Source of the DNA: Acidobacteriota bacterium
Lineage (GTDB): Bacteria; Acidobacteriota; Terriglobia; Terriglobales; SCQP01
Direction: 5' to 3'
Length of the DNA stretch: 64,000 nt
Assembly (NCBI GenBank): GCA_021818955.1
Contig: JAKASR010000002.1
Span: 250,944 to 314,943 of the forward strand
Positions 26,861 to 33,913 of the stretch are shown one piece after another. The position numbers were made by a program, and so were the translations under genes. The notes beneath the pieces were generated by a model. That model did not search any database. It saw only the letters and a program-made list of their open reading frames with translations, and was not told the DNA's origin. Each line of letters opens with the position of its first letter. Within the stretch, counting starts at the first letter, position 1.

Positions 26861-28314
26861 CGGGACCTCACGATTTTTTTCACTGGGGCTACGCCGGGCA
26901 TTCCGAACGTTATTGGCGCCTGCCGGCGTTTCAGCGCCAGTGGCCAGCGGTTCGCCGGCGCCAGCGCGGGATTGCCATGGCAGCTTTGGCAGCCCGCGTC
27001 TTCGCCCGGGCGCACCCAAATCCAACTGCGCTGCGCTTCGACAATTGCGCCGCGCGCGTCGAGCAATTCAAACCGCAATGGCAGGTCGGCGGGCAGGCGG
27101 AGATAAAACGAGCCATCGGGCTCGATCGGCGCGCTGCCCAGCGTCGCCGCCCGGCCGTTTCGCAGCGCTTGCACCCGCACGCGCGCCAGCCGGGCGCGCG
27201 GCCAGCGCCCATTCGGAGCCATCATCGAACGGTAGGCGTTCAGGCAGATCACGCGTCCGCTGGGCAGGGGATGAAGAATGCTGAAATACCGCAGCGGCAT
27301 CAGCCGTGGCTCCAGCGGCGTCGCCTGGCTGCAACTGGCTGCGCTTGTCTGATAGAGCTGCGCCACAATGGCGCGGGCCGCCGCGTTGTAAACGTAAATG
27401 CCGCAACCTGGCGCCGTCTTCGACATGGCATGTGCGGCCAGGGCGCCGCTCAATAGCCATTTCGCGCCATCCAGCAACCGGGCCGAACCGAATTGCGCCC
27501 CCGAGGGTGGCAGCAGTGCCGCTTGCGGCGACTGCGGCCGATACCACGCCAGCGCACCGGTAGCCGTGCCCGGCTGCCGCGCAATGAACAGGATGGTGCC
27601 ATCGGCCAATTCTCGCGCCTGCCCCGCGTTCGTGGCGCGCGGATAGCGCCAGCGCAGCAGCCGCAACTCCGAGCCATCCGGACGCATCGTGTAAAGCGCC
27701 CGCCGCTGGCTGTCCGCCGCGCGCGCGAGTGGCGCAGTAGCCGAAACTAAAATCCGGCCATTGTGTAGCACCGCTTCCACCCGGAAATTGCCGGGGCCGA
27801 AGGTGATCGGATGCGCCTGCGATCCATCCGACCGTGCGACGTAGATTTGCGCTCCCAGCGGTCCGATAGAACCGCCGCTGCAGCTATAGAGAATATGGCC
27901 GCCGGGCAGCCAAGCCGGCGCTAGGCAATCGGCCGCGCCGTGCGTTAACTGCCGCTGGCCTCCGCCGGCTGCAGTCATTTGCCAGATTTGCCAGCGCCCG
28001 CCGCGCCGTTGCTTGCCGGCAAACAGCAGTTTTTTACCTGAGTACGAAATTCGCGGATCGGCGGCAGCATAAAAGTCCGGCGTCAGCATTACCGGCTGCC
28101 CGCCCCCAGCCGGCATGCGCATCAATCGGCTGCCATGCGGAAAGCGCCATACAGCCGAGTTGAGCGTGGCTTGCGGCGCCTCGACGAAGACAAAACCCGG
28201 CAGCGCGCACTTAATGCTGCGCTGCGAGCCTGCCGCTAAAAACCCAAGATTGGCCAGGGAAAAAACCGCCGCAATGACGAATGAAAATTTCAATCTCCAC
28301 ACACCCAGCCGCAA
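26857..28314 (-). CDS. Hydrazine-synthase-alpha-like secreted mono-haem protein
   Basis: 485 aa with signal peptide (KFSFVIAAVFSLANLGFLAAG), a propeller-like middle built of TolB/PD40-type blades (AADPRISYSGKKLLFAGKQR, GRWQIWQMTAAGGGQRQLTHG) and a C-terminal domain ending in SWIWVRPGEDAGCQSCHGN, one c-type haem site (about 442-446). This matches the HZS-alpha-like family found widely outside anammox bacteria, where no hydrazine synthesis is implied. The start is uncertain: the frame opens at a TTG with no good Shine-Dalgarno; a TTG seven codons later has GGAGA almost abutting. First gene of the operon. Confidence 0.82.
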   Translation of the reverse strand: MRLGVWRLKFSFVIAAVFSLANLGFLAAGSQRSIKCALPGFVFVEAPQATLNSAVWRFPHGSRLMRMPAGGGQPVMLTPDFYAAADPRISYSGKKLLFAGKQRRGGRWQIWQMTAAGGGQRQLTHGAADCLAPAWLPGGHILYSCSGGSIGPLGAQIYVARSDGSQAHPITFGPGNFRVEAVLHNGRILVSATAPLARAADSQRRALYTMRPDGSELRLLRWRYPRATNAGQARELADGTILFIARQPGTATGALAWYRPQSPQAALLPPSGAQFGSARLLDGAKWLLSGALAAHAMSKTAPGCGIYVYNAAARAIVAQLYQTSAASCSQATPLEPRLMPLRYFSILHPLPSGRVICLNAYRSMMAPNGRWPRARLARVRVQALRNGRAATLGSAPIEPDGSFYLRLPADLPLRFELLDARGAIVEAQRSWIWVRPGEDAGCQSCHGNPALAPANRWPLALKRRQAPITFGMPGVAPVKKIVRSR

Positions 28315-28484
28315 GAAAAAGCCGGCTCAATGATGATTTAATAAGTCGCGCACCCGGCAGTCAATGCAAACCTGTGCCCAGGCGCATGATAAAAGGCCAG
28401 GAAATTCCATGGTTTAACTAGAAGCACCTAGTGGCTTCCGAGTATAGTTATCTCTATCATTAAATTAAATTTGCAGTCTCCAAG

Positions 28485-28786
28485 CGGCACGGCCGCTTTT
28501 ACTTTTAGGCGCTGACGCATTCGCAATGATCCGGCCGAAACCGGACACATGGCGAATACTCATAGATGCCGGGCATGGCTGGGCGCAATTCCTGCGGAAT
28601 TGCCGGCTTGCTTAATGCAATTCCTGCGGAATTGCCGGCTTGCTTAATGCAATTCCTGCGGAATTGCTTGGTATCATCGTTAATAGGCGCGGGACCTAAT
28701 AGGAACCCCGCGCTTCGGCCTGCGGGCAGCTAGAGTTTCTCTGAAATTGCCAATGACGAAAACTGCTATCCGACTCGGCCGTTAAC
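28485..28786 (-). repeat. Dispersed intergenic repeat, expanded copy C (302 bp)
   Basis: Minus-oriented copy of the same family: it begins CGGCACGGCCGCTTTTACTTTTA and ends CTCGGCCGTTAAC. It is 118 bp longer than copy E because it contains tandem AATT hairpins (28585-28667) and extra sequence near GCAGCTAGAGTTTCTCTGAAATTGCC. It lies in the 690-base gap between the start of the long minus-strand operon and the alpha/beta hydrolase gene; the operon promoter should be in this gap. Confidence 0.85.
28585..28667. repeat. Tandem repeat of hairpin unit, 2.6 copies of 32 bp
   Basis: Units start at 28585, 28617 and 28649 (the last truncated to 19 bases). Each begins with the perfect palindrome GCAATTCCTGCGGAATTGC (8-bp arms, 3-base loop) and continues CGGCTTGCTTAAT. 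The palindrome is the reverse complement of the hairpin in copy B, as expected from the opposite orientation of the elements. No unique spacers, so not a CRISPR. Confidence 0.9.
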
Positions 28787-28832
28787 GCTTATTGCGAACA
28801 TAAAAAAAACCACATAACTTTTTTTCAAAAAA

Positions 28833-28897
28833 GGTGCTACCAGGGCTTAAATATACGCCTAATTCATTTAATATCTGTTATTTAACCTGGTGGCACC
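28833..28897. repeat. Inverted repeat GGTGCTACCAGG / CCTGGTGGCACC
   Basis: 12-bp arms with one mismatch around a 41-base AT-rich loop (28833-28844 and 28886-28897). A third, partly matching copy, AAAAAAGGTGCCACCTG, follows at 28904-28920, and GGCGCCACC at 28931. Located in the AT-rich stretch about 110 bases before the alpha/beta hydrolase start. Could be an operator or a remnant of mobile DNA; it shares GTGGCACC with the end repeats of the island at 51-57 kb. Confidence 0.5.
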
Positions 28898-29006
28898 CTG
28901 ACGAAAAAAGGTGCCACCTGTGCCCCCCAAGGCGCCACCAATATTCAATTCGCGAAATCACGAAAAACCATTGGCCACCGGATACCGTTAAGGGGAAACT
29001 CTAATC

Positions 29007-29918
29007 ATGTTTCCGCCTTATTCCTGCCGCCCGGTCCGCTTCGAGACGCCACGGCAATTTTTGCTGGCTGGACTCTGGTTCGGCGGCGAGCGTCCCCGCC
29101 AAGCATTCATATTTGTACACGGTTTGGGGGGCTCTGCCTTTTCGCATCAGGACTGGCTGGCGCCGCTGGCCGGCCGCCGCAACGCCGTGCTTTATTTCAA
29201 CAATCGCGGCCACGATACTGTAGCCGGATTGCGGCAGATGAGCCGGACCTCGAAGCCGGGCCATCCCTATGCCTGCGCCGGCGTTGCCCATGAAGTTTTC
29301 ACCGATTGCGTGGACGATTTACAAGGTGCGGTGAATCTTTGCCGCCGCCAGGGAACGCGGCGGATCTATCTCGCCGGCCACTCGACCGGTTGCCAGAAAA
29401 TCGTCTATTACCTCAGCCGCGCCCGGACACAGGCGCGCATCGCCGGCGCCGTGCTGCTCTGTCCGATTAGCGATTACGCCGGCGCGCGGCATACGAATGA
29501 AGCCCGCCGCCACCGCGCGGAACGGGTGGCCCGCCGCCTGGCGCGGAACGGGCGCGGGCATGAATTGCTGCCGGTGCGTCTTTGGCCCGGTCCCGGCGCA
29601 ACGGATTGCCAAGCGCTCGACGCCCAGCGTTTTCTAAGCCTTTATACACCCGATAGCGCGGAAGAGATTTTTACTTACGCCCAGCCCGGAAAAATTCCAC
29701 GCGCGCTGCGAAAGATCAAAATTCCGTTACAGGTGATTCTAGCCGGCGCGGATGAATACGCCGACCGCCCCGCCGAAAACTTAGCCGCCTGGTTCGCGGC
29801 AAATATGCGCTCGTGCCGTGCCGAGATCCAAATCGTCACTGGCGCTTCGCACAGCTTCCAGGGCCACGAAAGCCAGCTCATGCGCCTTCTCCGCCGCGGG
29901 TTGCCGCCGCGCGCTTGA
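29007..29918 (+). CDS. Alpha/beta hydrolase (serine hydrolase)
   Basis: 303 aa, no signal peptide. Oxyanion strand FIFVHGLGGSAF (35-46), nucleophile elbow LAGHSTGCQ (Ser126), acid in VILAGADEYADR and catalytic His in GASHSF (about 287). AGGGGA sits about 12 bases before the ATG. Substrate unknown; the general layout resembles DUF1749-type hydrolases that act on small esters, which is a weak guess. Partial repeat copy D follows immediately. Confidence 0.85.
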   Translation: MFPPYSCRPVRFETPRQFLLAGLWFGGERPRQAFIFVHGLGGSAFSHQDWLAPLAGRRNAVLYFNNRGHDTVAGLRQMSRTSKPGHPYACAGVAHEVFTDCVDDLQGAVNLCRRQGTRRIYLAGHSTGCQKIVYYLSRARTQARIAGAVLLCPISDYAGARHTNEARRHRAERVARRLARNGRGHELLPVRLWPGPGATDCQALDAQRFLSLYTPDSAEEIFTYAQPGKIPRALRKIKIPLQVILAGADEYADRPAENLAAWFAANMRSCRAEIQIVTGASHSFQGHESQLMRLLRRGLPPRA

Positions 29919-29924
29919 GGCGCA

Positions 29925-30031
29925 CGGCCGAAACCGGACGCATGGCGAAATTTCTTCGATATTGAGCAGGTTGAAGGCAATTTCTTCGAAATTGCCATTG
30001 ACGAAAACTACTGTCCGACCCGGCCGTTAAC
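29925..30031 (-). repeat. Dispersed intergenic repeat, truncated copy D
   Basis: Contains the ACGGCCGAAACCGGACGCATGGCGAA middle part and the GACGAAAACT...CCGGCCGTTAAC end of the family but lacks the terminal GCTTTTACTTTTAGGCGC part. A perfect hairpin GCAATTTCTTCGAAATTGC lies at 29977-29995, and a related imperfect palindrome (AAATTTCTTCGATATT) just before it. The end of the element overlaps the 3' end of the neighbouring DUF3857 gene, supplying its last codons (VNGRVGQ) and stop. Confidence 0.8.
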
Positions 30032-33000
30032 GCTGGGGGGGGTGGCGACGGTGATATTGCCGCGGAGGTGGATGTGGTCGGAGGCGGCGACGGCGACGGC
30101 GAAGTCGCGGAACTTCTGGTAGCGGCTCGGAGGAATCAGCAGCGGCGGCAGGTCGAGCACGCGGTCGTAGCGCACGATGTTGCCAATTTGGCTGTAGTCG
30201 GCGGTGAAGACGCCATAGCCGCCCTGGAGCTTGCCCGAGGGCGGCAGGGCGGCGAGCCGGAAGCCGGGGGGCAAATCCACTTCGACGCGGGTAATGCCGA
30301 ACAGCGGCGCGGGCAGGATAAGCGGATATTGGCGATAAGAGAGCGAAGCGTAACGGCTGAGCAGGTTGACGCGGCTGACCAGGTGGCGGATGGTCCAGCT
30401 ATTGCCGGCAACGGTGGCGAAGCCGGAAGCCTGTCCCTGGATGTGGATCAAGAGCGAAAGCGCGGCGTGGTGCAGATTTTCGATATGGCCGCTCAGGGCG
30501 ATGCCGGTGGGATAGGTGCCCAACAGCAGCGACTGATAGATCTGAGGCAGGCGGGTGGCGGGCTGGCTTTCGAGCGCCTGGCGAATCTGCTCGGCGGCGA
30601 GGCCGCGGAATTCCAGGGTTAAATTCAGTTGGGCGGAGCCATCCGGCTGAAGCTGGGCGCGGATAGTCTCGACGGTGGCGTCGAGGGTGGAAGAGGAGAC
30701 GGGGACGGTTGCGAAAGGATGCGGGTGGGTATCGCCGGCGAGCAAGGCCAGGCCGCCGCGCACGGCAGGTGCGATGTAGCCGGGCTGGGCAAACTGCTGG
30801 TTGAGGTCGTACCAGTTGCGATTGCCTTTCGGTCCGACGCGCACCAACGGATAGGTGAACTGGAAGATATTGGGAATCTGCAAGCTGGAATTGTCGGTGA
30901 CGGCGCGGGCGAGGGCGAGCCGCCAGGGGACGCGGGCGGCGCTGAGCAGGCCGAGAAAGACAGCGAGGCGGCTGCCGCTGCGGTCATGAAAATCCTGAGC
31001 GCCAGGCGAGAAATCTTCCCCCGGCCGCTGTTCCTGCTGGCGAATGTGCGCGGCCACCCAGGCAAACAGCGTATCGGCCCGGGCGCGGTTGCCGGAAACG
31101 CCGGCGGTCAAGCGCAGCGCCTGGGCGCGCATGGAAGGGGTGAAGCGGCGCACGGCATAGAGCCGGTCGGACCAGTAGGCGGCAATCTGACGCCAAGCCA
31201 GCGGACTGCTGACCCAGACTTTAGGCACAAGCCGCTGGTAGGGCGGCATGTTGGGCTCGGAAATCACCATACGGGTTTTCTGAACCAGCCATTCGCGCGA
31301 GGTCCAATCGTTGCCGCGCTGGATTTTAGGCTTGCCGGGAAAACGCGCCTGCTGGATGGTCAGGGGAAAATGACGAGGGCTGAGCACGACGTAGTCGGAA
31401 AAGTTATACGGCTCGCGATTGGAGTTGAAGATGAAATACATGTCGTTATCGAGCGCGCCGCCGACCACACTCGAAGGGGGAAAATGCTCGACATATTCGG
31501 TTTCGATGTAATCGCCCGGCTCCAAGCCGGGCATGGAGATGCTGGTGCGGCCATCCATGCGCTCGGGCAGGATGATGCTGCCGTTGGGCTTAAGAGTGCG
31601 AATGGTGATCAGGTCGCTGCCGGGAGGGATTTGCACGGTGCCGTGCATGGCGATACCGGTTTTATCGAGGACGCGGAAGATCTGGTGGATATAGGCATCG
31701 CGACTGTGGTCGGGATTGATGCGGTCCACCATTTGATCGAAGACGAGAATGGCGGAGGCATTGGGATACTGCACGGCGCTGGGAGCATGGGCGAGAATCT
31801 GGCGGGCGGAGTGATACCACGGCAACCAGAATTTGGAGCCGGCGAGGAAGTCGGCGTCGCGGCGCAGGCCATTGCGGTTGAAGTCGTGGGCCTGGAGCCA
31901 GGCGATTTCGGCCCGGCGTCCGCGGGCCAAGCCGACCGCGCCGGCGGCGAGGGCGGCGAGTTTCCAATCGTCGGGAAATTCGCGCACGTCGGTTTTGGCG
32001 GCGGCGAGGGCGGCGGCGTTCTCGCCGGCCTGGAGCAAGGCATTGAGGCGGTCGCGGCGCAGGCGCGCCGAGCTGGGATCGCGCCGGATGGCGGCAGTCA
32101 GCAGGCGGACGGCGATTTGCGGACGTCCGTGGGTAAGCCAGTACATGCCGAGGTAGGGTGCGGCGCGGGGGCGGAGGGCCATGCGCGCCAGCATGGAGCG
32201 GGCCAGGCGGGCGTCGTTCAGTTGGGCAAAGCCGGCGGCATTGCCGATGGCGGCCCAATCGCTGGGCGATTCGGCCAAGGCCTGGCGCAGGGCGCGCAGG
32301 GCTTCCGGAGTCCAGCCCTGATGGCGGAAAAAGCGGAAAGCTTCCCAATCGCAGACGGCGAGGCCGCGGCCCCAGCAGCGCTGGAAAGCGGCAGCGGCGG
32401 CATCGGTTTTGCCCTGGGATTCGGCCACTTCGGCCTGGCGCAGCCAAGCGGGCACGGCCGAGGGATCGGCGGCCAAGGCGCGGCGGGCGGCGGCGGTGGT
32501 TTGGGCGGCGGAATAACCCGGACCGGCGTCGGGCAAAGCCTGATCGGCCTGGGCGAGCGCCAGCCAGATGGGGGTGGCCTGGGGCGCCAGGCGAGAGGCC
32601 TGGAGCAGCAGCGGGCGGGCGGCGACGGGGTTGCCATCCTCCATCCGCCAGGCACCATCAAGCCAGAGTTTCACCGGATCGGAGCCAGGCACATGGCTTG
32701 CCCAGGTAGCAATCGTCGGTGGCGGGGGCAGCAGACGCGGGGGTGCGCTCAAGCGCGCCCCGGCGGGCAAGCGTTCGGCGCTGGCGAGCGGGGCGCCATT
32801 TTCGGGGCGCAGCATGAGATTGAACACGCGCTCGCCATCGCCGGCCAGCATGACCACGACGCGATTCCAGCCGGCCTGAAGGCGCAGCCGCGCCACGGCG
32901 GTGGAATTCGAGTAGCGGGCGCGGCGATCATTGGCGACGACGGGCGCGCCATTGATCCAGATTTTGACGGAGCAGGGCGAATAGACGCGCAGGCCGGCAA

Positions 33001-33907
33001 CGAGCGGGCGCGGCACGCGCAGGAAAGAGACGGCGTAGAAGGCGCCGCGGCCTCCCCAATCGGGTGGAAACAGCACGCCGCCGTGGCGGGCGTCGTAGCT
33101 CTGGCCGGGGCGCGTCCGGTTCCCGTCGCGATAAGGTCCGCGGAGTTGGGAGACCAGCGGCGAGGCGGTATCGAAGGCCAGATTGGGCCAGAAGCCGAAG
33201 GGGCCGTAGAGCCGCCAGTGCTGGGGGCGTCCGGCGGTTGCGAGGGCGGCGGCCGCCAACTCGGCGGCGGGAGTGCGGGCGGTGCCGCGCGGCAAGGGCA
33301 ACTGCAATTCCAAGCGGCCCAGCATGTAGGCGGTCACCGGGTTGGCGAAGCGGCACTTGAAGAGGCTGCGCAGCTCGGGAGCGGAAGTGGCAAGCAGCGT
33401 GCCCTGTCCGCCCAGATGCGCGCTCAAATAACGCGCCGCCCATTCGGCTGCAGGATCGTTAGGAGCGAGGCGCACGAGCGCCAGCGCGGCGCGCGAGGCC
33501 TGGAATTGGCGGCCTTCACTCTCGGCCTGGGTAAATTCCGTCCAAAGCGCGGCGCGATCATCGGGACTGGCGACCAGCGCGCGGCGCGCGTCGCGCATCG
33601 CTCGTTTTTTTTCGGCGGGCGAGCCGTAAAACCATTCCACCCACGCGCGCTCGCCCAAGCCGCGGGCCGAGCGCAGCGAGCGCGGCAGCCGATCGAGGAA
33701 GCTGGTGGCAGGCACGGCGGCGGATGCGGGCGCAGGTGCCGCGGCGAGCGCGGGAGCGGGTGCAGGGATGAGACCGACAGCTAAGGCAAATGCCAGAAGG
33801 CCGCCAAACCGAAAGTTATCCGCTATCAGCCGCCAGCTGCCTGCTGAAGGAAGAAGAAATTTAAATCTGCGGATGGCGGCGGAAGAGTGGGGTTGAAAAA
33901 ATCGCAT
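30008..33907 (-). CDS. Secreted DUF3857/transglutaminase-like protein, probably catalytically inactive paralogue
   Basis: 1299 aa. Signal peptide (FGGLLAFALAVGLIPAPAPALA), long TPR-like helical region (about 60-690), DUF3857 (from about 735; contains GSIILPERMDGRTSISMPGL), a transglutaminase-like domain (about 945-1065) and a C-terminal beta domain. In the transglutaminase domain the position of the catalytic Cys reads DRSGSRLAVF (Cys to Ser) and the His position reads FQFTYPLVRV (His to Tyr), while the Asp (WYDLN) stays. The last residues come from repeat copy D. It lies 6 bases after its paralogue, clearly a tandem duplication in one operon. Confidence 0.87.
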   Translation of the reverse strand: MRFFQPHSSAAIRRFKFLLPSAGSWRLIADNFRFGGLLAFALAVGLIPAPAPALAAAPAPASAAVPATSFLDRLPRSLRSARGLGERAWVEWFYGSPAEKKRAMRDARRALVASPDDRAALWTEFTQAESEGRQFQASRAALALVRLAPNDPAAEWAARYLSAHLGGQGTLLATSAPELRSLFKCRFANPVTAYMLGRLELQLPLPRGTARTPAAELAAAALATAGRPQHWRLYGPFGFWPNLAFDTASPLVSQLRGPYRDGNRTRPGQSYDARHGGVLFPPDWGGRGAFYAVSFLRVPRPLVAGLRVYSPCSVKIWINGAPVVANDRRARYSNSTAVARLRLQAGWNRVVVMLAGDGERVFNLMLRPENGAPLASAERLPAGARLSAPPRLLPPPPTIATWASHVPGSDPVKLWLDGAWRMEDGNPVAARPLLLQASRLAPQATPIWLALAQADQALPDAGPGYSAAQTTAAARRALAADPSAVPAWLRQAEVAESQGKTDAAAAAFQRCWGRGLAVCDWEAFRFFRHQGWTPEALRALRQALAESPSDWAAIGNAAGFAQLNDARLARSMLARMALRPRAAPYLGMYWLTHGRPQIAVRLLTAAIRRDPSSARLRRDRLNALLQAGENAAALAAAKTDVREFPDDWKLAALAAGAVGLARGRRAEIAWLQAHDFNRNGLRRDADFLAGSKFWLPWYHSARQILAHAPSAVQYPNASAILVFDQMVDRINPDHSRDAYIHQIFRVLDKTGIAMHGTVQIPPGSDLITIRTLKPNGSIILPERMDGRTSISMPGLEPGDYIETEYVEHFPPSSVVGGALDNDMYFIFNSNREPYNFSDYVVLSPRHFPLTIQQARFPGKPKIQRGNDWTSREWLVQKTRMVISEPNMPPYQRLVPKVWVSSPLAWRQIAAYWSDRLYAVRRFTPSMRAQALRLTAGVSGNRARADTLFAWVAAHIRQQEQRPGEDFSPGAQDFHDRSGSRLAVFLGLLSAARVPWRLALARAVTDNSSLQIPNIFQFTYPLVRVGPKGNRNWYDLNQQFAQPGYIAPAVRGGLALLAGDTHPHPFATVPVSSSTLDATVETIRAQLQPDGSAQLNLTLEFRGLAAEQIRQALESQPATRLPQIYQSLLLGTYPTGIALSGHIENLHHAALSLLIHIQGQASGFATVAGNSWTIRHLVSRVNLLSRYASLSYRQYPLILPAPLFGITRVEVDLPPGFRLAALPPSGKLQGGYGVFTADYSQIGNIVRYDRVLDLPPLLIPPSRYQKFRDFAVAVAASDHIHLRGNITVATPPSVNGRVGQ

Positions 33908-33913
33908 GCCGGG

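Noticed and set aside
28585..28667. CRISPR array
   Set aside because: Repeat units are contiguous palindromic copies without unique spacers, and no cas gene is present.
30629..33784. 1051-residue open frame on the plus strand
   Set aside because: Antisense to the DUF3857 paralogue; low-complexity Gly/Ala/Arg product, no domain.
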